Made by a program: the position numbers and the translations under genes
Notes under the pieces: generated by a model
Told to the model about the DNA's origin: nothing
Databases searched by the model: none
What the model saw: the letters and a program-made list of their open reading frames with translations, nothing else
Shown: one piece after another, positions 1 through 6,107 of the stretch
Numbering within the stretch: the stretch's first letter is position 1
Layout: every line of letters starts with the position of its first letter
From: Desulfobacterales bacterium
GTDB lineage: Bacteria; Desulfobacterota; DSM-4660; Desulfatiglandales; B25-G16
Reading direction: 5' to 3'
Length of the DNA: 7,754 nt
NCBI GenBank assembly: GCA_013375335.1
Contig: JABXJZ010000064.1
Span: 1 to 7,754 of the forward strand

Positions 1-984
1 TGGAAATGCGCCGTGGCCAACATTCCATACGGAGGCGCCAAAGGGGGTATCACTTGCGATCCTAGAAAGATGTCGCAGCGGGAGTTAGAACGGCTAACCC
101 GTCGCTACATTTACATGATCTTACCCATCATCGGCCCTGGTCGAGATGTTCTGGCACCAGATGTGAATACCAACGAACAAACCATGGCATGGGTCGTAGA
201 TACCTATTCGATGCTCCTGGGATACTCCGAAGGGGGTATAACTACAGGCAAACCGGTCGAGCTTGGTGGAAGCGCCGTCCGCCTTTCTGCCACTGGCAAA
301 GGCGTGGCGTACGTTACCCAGAAAGCTATTGAGCAAAAACAGCTTACCAATCCGACCATCGCCATCCAAGGGTTTGGGAACGTTGGGAGCTTTACCGCCA
401 AGTTTCTCCATGAAGCGGGCTACCGGATCACCGCTGTTTCAAGCCTCGATGGTGGGATCGTCAATCCTGATGGCATTAATATTTCCAAACTGTTAGAACA
501 CACCCATGATAGCAAGCCCTGGTCCGAATTTGGAGATGGAGAATACATTTCTGATCTGGACGATGCAAATCGCGCAATTCTTGAAGCCGAAGTTGACGTA
601 CTGATCCCGGCTGCCCTCGAAAACCAGATCACCGCCGAGAACGCCGATCGCATCGCTGCACCAATCATCATTGAAGCCGCCAACGGGCCCACTACGACGG
701 CTGCTAATGAAACCTTGAACCAAAAAGGCATCTTCGTTGTCCCCGACATTCTAGCTAATACCGGAGGCGTCATCGTTTCCTACTTTGAGTGGGCGATTGG
801 GGCTCAGACCTTTCTATGGACCAAAGATGCTGTGGATAAAGGGCTCCAAAATGCTATCCTCCGGGCCTATCACGATGTCTGTGAGCTCGCCGACGCCCAT
901 GAGATTCCTATGCGAATGGGCGCTTACATGTTAGCGATCCACCGCACTGCTGAAGCTCTCCGACTTCGTGGATTCTTCCCCTAA
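1..984 (+). CDS. gdhA: Glutamate dehydrogenase, C-terminal part (5' end outside window)
   Basis: Catalyses reversible oxidative deamination of glutamate to 2-oxoglutarate and ammonium with NAD(P), in the cytoplasm. The frame is open from base 1 (327 residues visible). Its first codons, WKCAVANIPYGGAKGG, belong to the family core, so the GTG at 13 is internal and roughly 90 N-terminal residues lie before the window. Visible landmarks: the TWK-type substrate lysine (K2), the catalytic lysine in GGAKGG (K14), the catalytic aspartate in APDVNT (D53), the Rossmann glycine motif GFGNVG (124-129), AVSSLDGG after the second Rossmann strand, and the C-terminal ANTGGVIVSYFEW block. The SSLD segment replaces the SDS found in the second copy, so cofactor preference may differ; that is inference. 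The gene ends with tandem stops TAA TAG, followed by a T run. It is not a near-identical duplicate of the downstream copy, so separate acquisition or an old duplication is likely. Confidence 0.95.
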   Translation, partial: WKCAVANIPYGGAKGGITCDPRKMSQRELERLTRRYIYMILPIIGPGRDVLAPDVNTNEQTMAWVVDTYSMLLGYSEGGITTGKPVELGGSAVRLSATGKGVAYVTQKAIEQKQLTNPTIAIQGFGNVGSFTAKFLHEAGYRITAVSSLDGGIVNPDGINISKLLEHTHDSKPWSEFGDGEYISDLDDANRAILEAEVDVLIPAALENQITAENADRIAAPIIIEAANGPTTTAANETLNQKGIFVVPDILANTGGVIVSYFEWAIGAQTFLWTKDAVDKGLQNAILRAYHDVCELADAHEIPMRMGAYMLAIHRTAEALRLRGFFP

Positions 985-1008
985 TAGATTTTCCAAAAAA
1001 TAAATGGC

Positions 1009-1014
1009 TTTTTT
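1009..1014 (+). terminator. Poly-T termination signal after the first glutamate dehydrogenase
   Basis: Six T residues lie 25 bases past the stop codon. They are preceded by an A6 run (995-1000) that could form a weak A-T stem with them. Archaeal RNA polymerase terminates at T runs without needing a strong hairpin, so this is a plausible 3' end for the first gene. No experimental support is visible. Confidence 0.4.
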
Positions 1015-1027
1015 AAGTGCTGAAATG

Positions 1028-1138
1028 CCCAAGCCCTGTTACGGGCCGCGTTTGCGCATGATGAGCATTCCACAGGGCTATACTTTCCTGGAGATACACG
1101 GTTCCTAGCACCCAGGCTTGGAATGCTGGGGAACCGCG
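1028..1138. other. Structured block with competing inverted repeats (possible RNA element)
   Basis: Four exact complementary pairs occupy about 110 bases. Pair A is AGCCCTGT 1032-1039 with ACAGGGCT 1072-1079. Pair B is AGCATTCCA 1064-1072 with TGGAATGCT 1119-1127. Pair C is CGGTTCC 1099-1105 with GGAACCG 1130-1136, extended inward by AGCA/TGCT (1107-1110 with 1124-1127) and CCA/TGG with a four-base loop. Pair D is CCAAGCC 1029-1035 with GGCTTGG 1115-1121. A and C can form together as two adjacent hairpins. B excludes A (shared base 1072) and the inner part of C, and D excludes A and part of C. This arrangement fits a switching leader or a small RNA, but it matches no family I recognise. A C-box-like ATGATGA (1058-1064) lies inside but has no D box in the right order. 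The strand is unknown. Confidence 0.4.
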
Positions 1139-1342
1139 TTGGGGGGGGGTCTCAAGGTCTAAATGGAGGGTTTAATGCCCAATGAGGCTTGAAGAAAGAA
1201 AGAACGTACTTTAGAAGAGGATTGACTAAGAAGAAAGATGGGCTAAGAAAAAAGCTAAAGAAGTCTCAACTCACCCCTCAAATATGAACATCTTATCCAA
1301 ATGGTGCGCGCCCGAGGTTAGAAGAATTTGGGATGAGAAAAA

Positions 1343-2593
1343 ATGGCAGAAGAATTGAATCCCTTCAAAATTGCTCAGCAACAGCTAAGAATGGCTTGTG
1401 ACAAGCTCGGTTACGGGTCAGAAATCTATGAGGCGTTGTGTGAACCGCAGAGGTTTCTGACGGTTCGATTGACCATTAAAATGGATGATGGAACAAAGAA
1501 GACGTTCACAGCGTTCCGAGCCCAATACAATAATGCGCGAGGCCCCTGCAAAGGAGGGATCCGCTATCACCCTGAAGAAACCGCAGATACGGTCAAAGCC
1601 CTCTCTGCGTGGATGACTTGGAAGACGGCTTGTGTTGACATCCCCTTGGGTGGGGGTAAAGGTGGGATCATTTGTGATCCAAAGACCATGTCACAAGGTG
1701 AACTTGAGCGGTTGTCGCGGGTGTATATTCGGGCGATTGCCGAATATATTGGACCCGATATAGATGTTCCAGCGCCCGACGTGTACACGAATCCCCAGAT
1801 AATGGCTTGGATGATGGATGAGTACGAGACTGTAGTCCGCCATAAAGCGCCAGGAATCATTACAGGGAAACCTCTCATTGTTGGTGGATCTGAAGGAAGG
1901 GGCGACGCGACTGCGCGAGGTACCGTCTACTGTATTAGGGAAGCCGCTAAACGTCTAGGAATAGAGATCAAAGATGCTACAGTAGCCATCCAGGGGTATG
2001 GAAACGCGGGTTCATTTTGTGCAACGTTAATGAAGGATTTCTATGGAGCAAAAATTGTTGCCGTTTCCGACTCAAGAGGCGGCGTCTACTCCGCGGACGG
2101 GCTGGATCCCTATGAGGCCATCGATTTCAAAGCTAAAATGCGGACCGTTGTGGGACTACCAGGGACAGAAAAAATCTCGAATGCAGAACTTTTAGAGCTA
2201 GATGTCGATATACTGATTCCAGCGGCGCTAGAGAACGTTATTACCGGAGAAAATGCTAGTAACGTCAAAGGAAAAGTCATCGGGGAAGCTGCAAATGGCC
2301 CCACCACTCCAGAAGCGGATGATATCCTTCATAGGAATAAGCGGTTTGTGATTCCAGACTTCTTATGTAACGCTGGTGGTGTAACAGTTTCGTATTTTGA
2401 GCAAGTCCAAAATGCCTACATGTTCTACTGGCCACTTGATGAAGTCTACGAGCGTTTAGATAAAATCATGACAAAGGCGTTCCATGCCGTCGTTGACATG
2501 GCGGAAAAACATAATGTCAACAATCGAATCGCCGCCTACATGGTCGCGGTGGAACGTGTGGTTGAAGCCATGAAAATCAGGGGTTGGCTCTGA
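1343..2593 (+). CDS. gdhA: Glutamate dehydrogenase (complete)
   Basis: A full-length 416-residue hexameric-type glutamate dehydrogenase, which is the normal archaeal length. It interconverts glutamate with 2-oxoglutarate plus ammonium using NAD(P). Visible landmarks: the substrate lysine in PCKGGIRYHP (K70), the second substrate lysine in TWK (K94), the catalytic lysine in GGGKGG (K106), the catalytic aspartate in PAPDVYT (D146), GGSEGR (181-186), the nucleotide-binding GYGNAG (218-223), AVSDSRGG (240-247) and CNAGGVTVSYFEQ near the C-terminus. The N-terminus is complete: the helix after MAEELNPFKIAQQQL is typical of the family, and ATG 1343 directly follows an A-rich leader. It lies in the same direction as the partial copy upstream but is separated from it by 358 bases with structure and a T run, so the two are probably transcribed separately. 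It converges on the GTPase gene. NAD versus NADP preference cannot be settled by eye. Confidence 0.97.
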   Translation: MAEELNPFKIAQQQLRMACDKLGYGSEIYEALCEPQRFLTVRLTIKMDDGTKKTFTAFRAQYNNARGPCKGGIRYHPEETADTVKALSAWMTWKTACVDIPLGGGKGGIICDPKTMSQGELERLSRVYIRAIAEYIGPDIDVPAPDVYTNPQIMAWMMDEYETVVRHKAPGIITGKPLIVGGSEGRGDATARGTVYCIREAAKRLGIEIKDATVAIQGYGNAGSFCATLMKDFYGAKIVAVSDSRGGVYSADGLDPYEAIDFKAKMRTVVGLPGTEKISNAELLELDVDILIPAALENVITGENASNVKGKVIGEAANGPTTPEADDILHRNKRFVIPDFLCNAGGVTVSYFEQVQNAYMFYWPLDEVYERLDKIMTKAFHAVVDMAEKHNVNNRIAAYMVAVERVVEAMKIRGWL

Positions 2594-2601
2594 ATCCTGA
2601 A

Positions 2602-2658
2602 TCTCTTGGTGGTGTGGAACCGTATAGAGGGGAGGGGAACCCAAACCCACCCAAGAGA
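2602..2658. repeat. Inverted repeat between convergent genes
   Basis: TCTCTTGG (2602-2609) and CCAAGAGA (2651-2658) are perfect complements flanking a purine-rich loop that includes GAGGGGAGGGG. The pair sits in the 101-base gap between the stops of the second glutamate dehydrogenase and the GTPase, where a bidirectional 3'-end signal would be expected. There is no T run on either strand, so a terminator role is only a suggestion. Confidence 0.3.
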
Positions 2659-2694
2659 AGCCGTAGGTAAGAATATGATGCCCCTTTGAGGAGT

Positions 2695-3228
2695 TCAATC
2701 GGGCGATTCTAATTTGACAATAATTCCCGTTATTTCGCTTGCTAGTCTGTTAAATGCGGCCGCAACCTTTTGATCTGTCTTTGCAGAAGTCAGATAGATT
2801 GGGAATGCGTTCTTTTGAGAGTAAGATTTTATTTCTGATTCGGTGAGCTCCCAGTTATCGCAATCAACTTTATTCGCAGCGAGGATAATTGGAACGTCCC
2901 ACTCAATATTCGCCCTCAACTCCTCTAACCAGCCCGCTAAATGGTCAAAGGTGCTTCGTCGCGTAATATCAAAAACAAGAAGAGCCCCAAACGACCCTTG
3001 ATAAAAGATTGGGCGAACCCGACCAAAGAGTTCGTCCCCCGCGAGATCCCAAATGAGCAGTCTGGTTCGCCACTCCTCTATATGGAGATCTCTCACAAAG
3101 AAATTCGAGCCGATCGTTTTGATATATTCATATTGGAAGCTATTGTCAGAGTACCGCATGGAGAGACTTGTCTTCCCGACTGCAGCGTCGCCAATCACCA
3201 CTATTTTGAAGATTCGTAATTGCTCCAT
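2695..3228 (-). CDS. Rab/Ras-like small GTPase with atypical G3 motif
   Basis: A 177-residue single-domain GTP-binding switch of the Ras superfamily, closest in pattern to Rab-like proteins; it would act in signalling or membrane-associated regulation. From the chosen ATG, the motifs are G1 GDAAVGKT (13-20), G2 Thr38 in YIKTIG, G3 WDLAGDELF (60-68), G4 NKVD (119-122) and G5 TSAK (147-150). In G3 the residue after DxxG is Asp65, where Ras and most Rabs have the catalytic Gln; this is expected to change GTP hydrolysis. There is no C-terminal cysteine, so no prenylation site. I chose ATG 3228 because MEQLRIFKIVVIGD matches the usual family N-terminus and GAGG (3241-3238) lies nine bases upstream. 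A longer form from GTG 3300, adding 24 residues, remains possible because the frame is open and the candidate promoter is further upstream. Expanded Ras-like GTPase sets are a hallmark of Asgard archaea. No effector or regulator is adjacent. Confidence 0.9.
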   Translation of the reverse strand: MEQLRIFKIVVIGDAAVGKTSLSMRYSDNSFQYEYIKTIGSNFFVRDLHIEEWRTRLLIWDLAGDELFGRVRPIFYQGSFGALLVFDITRRSTFDHLAGWLEELRANIEWDVPIILAANKVDCDNWELTESEIKSYSQKNAFPIYLTSAKTDQKVAAAFNRLASEITGIIVKLESPD

Positions 3229-3371
3229 GGGTGGTAGCCTCAAAGCAAGTCGAGTTATGTAGTTCTGTTCAAGTCTCGAGTGTTTTACCCCCGGATTCAC
3301 CAAGACCTGGAACTATGCGGCAAACCCAACTTTACCTAGATACGCTTTGGTTGTCCATGTGATCAAAGATA

Positions 3372-3380
3372 TTATAATGA
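3372..3380 (-). promoter_or_regulatory. Candidate TATA box for the GTPase gene
   Basis: Read on the minus strand, this A/T-rich site (CATTATAATATC in context) would place transcription start near 3350. That leaves a leader of about 50 bases to GTG 3300, or about 120 bases to ATG 3228. It is the best TATA-like site upstream of the gene, but the match is moderate and the long leader weakens the assignment. Confidence 0.35.
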
Positions 3381-3467
3381 GTTTCTGAATACCTAATGAA
3401 ACGCCGAAATAAAGCACATTATCTGCGATGAAGCCTTCAACATCGAAGGACAGGAGAATAAAGGATG

Positions 3468-3473
3468 AAAAAA
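3468..3473 (-). terminator. Poly-T termination signal after the carbon-nitrogen hydrolase gene
   Basis: On the minus strand a run of six T lies about 42 bases past the hydrolase stop codon and before the GTPase promoter region. It is a plausible archaeal U-tract terminator that would separate the two minus-strand genes into distinct transcripts. Confidence 0.35.
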
Positions 3474-3514
3474 GTCTCTTTATCGGGTATCCACATTGTT
3501 ATTCTTTTAATTTA

Positions 3515-4285
3515 TTAATCGAACAGTTGAGCTACCAGATCCATTTCATTTAATTTCGCTATATCGAGATCGATAGTTAAAACCTCTTCATCGGTTTCTG
3601 ATTTTGCTTTCAACAAAACTCCGTGCGGGGCTGCAACAAGAGAACGGCCTGCAACCTTTAAGCCCGAAGCCGTTCGTCCCACACTACCCGTTTTTATGAC
3701 ATACACATTGTTGTCGAAGGCTCGAGCGACGAAGATACAGTCCCGATTCTTCTGTGTCACATCTTTTTCTCGTACAGGAGAGGTAAGAGGAACAACCATC
3801 AGCTTTGCCTCTTGATCTCGCAAGGATGCAGTCGTCTTTGGAAATAAGATGTCTGCGCAGATAGCCACACCCACCTTCACTCCATCCACCTTGAACACCT
3901 GCAATCTCTCTCCTCCAGATAATCCCCATGTACGTTCTCGCGTGGTAATATGGATTTTGTCTTGAAGAGCAATGAGGACGCCCATATCATAAACAGGGCA
4001 TGAGTTGAAGTATAAACCGTCATGCCGCTTACGAATGAGCGAACCTCCAACTATACACAACCTGTTGACGCGTGACACCTCTTGTAGCATGGTTATAGTT
4101 GCTTCGTACGTTTCTTCATATATTGTGACGCGATCCATAACTGAGAAAGGAGGAATTGCAAAGTACTCGGGGAGACAGACAAGTCGAGATCCGACAGTTG
4201 CAGATATTTCGATTAAGCGGCGCGCGTTTTCCAAGTTTATTTCAAGGTCATTGCCAATCTCCATTTGGATTGCAGATACTTTCAT
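3515..4285 (-). CDS. Carbon-nitrogen hydrolase (nitrilase superfamily)
   Basis: A 256-residue cytoplasmic enzyme of the nitrilase/amidase superfamily, which hydrolyses non-peptide C-N bonds such as amides, nitriles or carbamoyl groups. The catalytic Glu-Lys-Cys triad is visible: Glu40 in CLPEYF, Lys110 in LQDKIHI and Cys143 in GVAICADILFP. The start MKVSAIQM and the length are normal for single-domain members. Glu, Lys and Cys are all in standard contexts, so it should be active. The substrate cannot be read from the sequence; general amidohydrolase is the safe call. ATG 4285 was chosen over an upstream in-frame TTG at 4306 because the family begins at this strand. GGGG about seven bases upstream is a modest ribosome site. 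The neighbours are the TnpB gene upstream in the same direction (about 125 bases away) and the GTPase downstream. Ammonia released by an amidase could feed the nearby glutamate dehydrogenases, but nothing in the sequence proves this link. Confidence 0.92.
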   Translation of the reverse strand: MKVSAIQMEIGNDLEINLENARRLIEISATVGSRLVCLPEYFAIPPFSVMDRVTIYEETYEATITMLQEVSRVNRLCIVGGSLIRKRHDGLYFNSCPVYDMGVLIALQDKIHITTRERTWGLSGGERLQVFKVDGVKVGVAICADILFPKTTASLRDQEAKLMVVPLTSPVREKDVTQKNRDCIFVARAFDNNVYVIKTGSVGRTASGLKVAGRSLVAAPHGVLLKAKSETDEEVLTIDLDIAKLNEMDLVAQLFD

Positions 4286-4409
4286 CGCAGAACCCCTTAC
4301 TTCCAAGAATTCCTGATTTGTTTTGAGACTTTTTGTTTTCCCATCAAGTTAATCTCATCTTTCGCAAGCGGTAAAATTTGATTCGTGGTTAATGAGTTAG
4401 TTTATCAGA

Positions 4410-6107
4410 TTATTTTAGCAGAGGATCCCTGGTCGTGGAAGATGCCATAGAGGGAACCGTTCCTTTCATAGTGGACATTTTAAATAAACATCCACCGGTC
4501 ACTGCCAAGCCTAAAGTGGGCTTAAGAGCAACCGGATCCCCGCCAGGACGGTCGGGCGGGGTTCCAGTCCCCTTATAGGGGACTGGTTTGGTAGTATATA
4601 AAGTTTCTTGCTGTCTTCGATTGATCTGCGCCGCGCGGTACACATTGAGGGTGGCAATATAGTCACGGTCCGCTTGGAAGCCGCAATGAGTGCATGAAAA
4701 AAATCTGCCGGTCTTTTTTTCTATGTGGCTGGTAGGGTCTTTGATTTTCTTACCCCTCTGCCCACAGCGAGGACATATAGTGGAGGTTTGCCACGGATTA
4801 ACTTTAAGGAGTTGGAGGCCCACCTGTTTACACTTGTAGGTCAGAAGGTCTGATATACGTCCCCGAAGCCAGTTATTTAGTCGTCTGGACACGTTTTTCT
4901 TTCCTTTTGGCGGGTTGAAGGAGCGCAAATCTTCAAGGAGAATCATTGTACAGCCAGTGCGCCAGGCGGTAGTCACAATCTCGTTACTGACCGCGTGGGC
5001 GAGCTCTTGGCGGAGTCGGTCGAGTTTATTGTACACTCGGATCCGTTCTTCCCGCCGCCGACCTTGACCTACGCAATGGACTGGGTAGTAGGATAGTTTC
5101 CGTTGGATGCCCGCCACATGGTTATAGAGTCGTTCAATATGGCGGAACCGGGATTTTAAGAGTTTGATGAATGTTGGGGGGCTGATCTGGTACCCAGCTT
5201 CACACACGACCAAGGTCGCCAAGTTTCTCACTCCGAGATCAACACATAAGACCCGTTGAGCCTTAATCTTTGTGTTTCTCTTGATTAAGGGGTTCTCAGG
5301 AAACTTCCATGGGAACTGGAGTACGGGGACTACTATGCCTCCTTTCAAGCGCTGGTACTTGAGCAATGGTCTTTGTGGTTGTATATCCACAGCTTCTTGG
5401 ATTTTTTTCTGCAAGCGGACTGGAATGATAATGGTTCCTGCGAGCCACTGCCAGTCCCGACGGGTGATGGGGACAGAAACTACAGGTAGTTTCATCTGAT
5501 AATTAATAATATACCCCGTGCAAGTGTATCGGAGCGCCTGTCCGTCATCGGGGCCGTAAGGAAATACGAATTGCTTGATTGCTGGCTGTACTACATCTGT
5601 ATAGCGGAGTGTCCACACATCTAGACCGTACTTAAAGTTCAGACGCCGGAGCAATCCTAGGGTCTGTCGGATTAAGGTGTAGCGATAGTATTGACCATTA
5701 ACCAGCTGTATCGTCCGAGCTACTTTTTTCACTAGAGTATTCAGATTGCTTTCAAGCCCAATCTGTTCCACCGCCTGCAAGCAGTCATAGAAACATTCCT
5801 TCTGGGTATGCTGGGCGCGGAGAATACGGCCGACCCGTTCCGAAATGCCTCGCCGGATGCGTGAAGGGAAATAAATCGCTTGGTTAGCAACTTGCAGCGA
5901 GACTTGGGCTTCATTAATGACTTTATAAGTTTTCTTCATCGAACGGGCAACTTTATCTAACCAATCTTCCGTCCATAACCGTTCAAGTAACTGTTGACTA
6001 GCCAGTTGGACTAGATATGCAAAATACTGGAATAACTCCTGTTTCTGGTGAACCGGAGCTACCTTAAATCTAAACGCTCTGTAAACAGTCATGAGCTTAC
6101 CATCCAT
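4410..6107 (-). CDS. tnpB: TnpB-type RNA-guided endonuclease (IS200/IS605-like)
   Basis: A 565-residue TnpB/Cas12-ancestor nuclease. TnpB proteins use an omega RNA, made from the element's right end, to cut DNA next to a short target motif. Visible parts: an N-terminal start MTVYRAFRFKV typical of the family, then a long region up to about residue 285. RuvC-I is in VLCVDLGVRNLAT (Asp290) and RuvC-II in ILLEDLRSF (Glu392). The zinc finger is CPRC (445-448) with CTHC (472-475), and RuvC-III is in QADRDYIATLN (Asp480). All three acidic residues are present, so cleavage activity is likely. RuvC-III is slightly off consensus (IAT in place of NAA). The last 60 or so residues, rich in Pro, Gly, Ser and Thr, are encoded across RNA hairpins and beyond them. 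ATG 6107 has GGAG five bases upstream. ATG 6092 (560 residues) is also possible, and an ATG at 6164 is less likely. No TnpA transposase is present nearby, so this is an IS1341-like, TnpB-only arrangement. It overlaps the upstream gene by 11 bases. Confidence 0.93.
   Translation of the reverse strand: MDGKLMTVYRAFRFKVAPVHQKQELFQYFAYLVQLASQQLLERLWTEDWLDKVARSMKKTYKVINEAQVSLQVANQAIYFPSRIRRGISERVGRILRAQHTQKECFYDCLQAVEQIGLESNLNTLVKKVARTIQLVNGQYYRYTLIRQTLGLLRRLNFKYGLDVWTLRYTDVVQPAIKQFVFPYGPDDGQALRYTCTGYIINYQMKLPVVSVPITRRDWQWLAGTIIIPVRLQKKIQEAVDIQPQRPLLKYQRLKGGIVVPVLQFPWKFPENPLIKRNTKIKAQRVLCVDLGVRNLATLVVCEAGYQISPPTFIKLLKSRFRHIERLYNHVAGIQRKLSYYPVHCVGQGRRREERIRVYNKLDRLRQELAHAVSNEIVTTAWRTGCTMILLEDLRSFNPPKGKKNVSRRLNNWLRGRISDLLTYKCKQVGLQLLKVNPWQTSTICPRCGQRGKKIKDPTSHIEKKTGRFFSCTHCGFQADRDYIATLNVYRAAQINRRQQETLYTTKPVPYKGTGTPPDRPGGDPVALKPTLGLAVTGGCLFKMSTMKGTVPSMASSTTRDPLLK
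4495..4586 (-). ncRNA. Probable omega-RNA scaffold inside the 3' end of tnpB
   Basis: Three hairpins follow one another on the minus strand. The first is CCAGTCCCC with GGGGACTGG (4564-4586, five-base loop). The second is CCCCGCC with GGCGGGG (4538-4561). The third is AAGCC with GGCTT (4507-4523), enclosed by CCGGT with ACCGG (4495-4499 with 4531-4535). All lie downstream of the RuvC-III codons. In known TnpB systems the guide RNA scaffold overlaps the 3' end of the gene and forms such stem-loops, with the guide immediately after the last one. By that rule the guide would begin near 4494 and read toward lower coordinates. The stems are seen directly; the RNA identity is inference from family architecture. 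Confidence 0.6.

Larger units (their letters stand above)
985..1342. other. Intergenic region between the two glutamate dehydrogenase genes
   Basis: This 358-base gap has no convincing protein gene. From left to right it holds a T6 run, a dense block of inverted repeats (1028-1138), a run of nine G (1141-1149), then a strongly purine-rich stretch (about 1185-1255) and the leader of the second gene. No TATA box stands out: the candidates are TTTAAT near 1171 and an AAATAT near 1277, both weak. Just before the second gene, GGATGAG (1331-1337) is a poor Shine-Dalgarno match about five bases from ATG 1343. Confidence 0.6.

Noticed and set aside
13..984. GTG at 13 as the true start of the first glutamate dehydrogenase
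   Set aside because: The codons before it (W K C A) continue the conserved family core, so the gene clearly begins outside the window.
1020..1064. C/D box small RNA signals: CTGA at 1020-1023 and ATGATGA at 1058-1064
   Set aside because: The D-like box precedes the C-like box with too long a spacer, and no matching second pair is present.
1026..1140. tRNA, SRP RNA or RNase P RNA in the structured block
   Set aside because: No cloverleaf or T-loop, no SRP helix 8 signature and no RNase P core motif could be found; the length is too short for the latter two.
1189..1290. A short Lys/Arg-rich frame from TTG 1189 (about 33 residues)
   Set aside because: The composition simply reflects the purine-rich DNA; there is a rare start codon, no convincing ribosome site and no recognisable domain.
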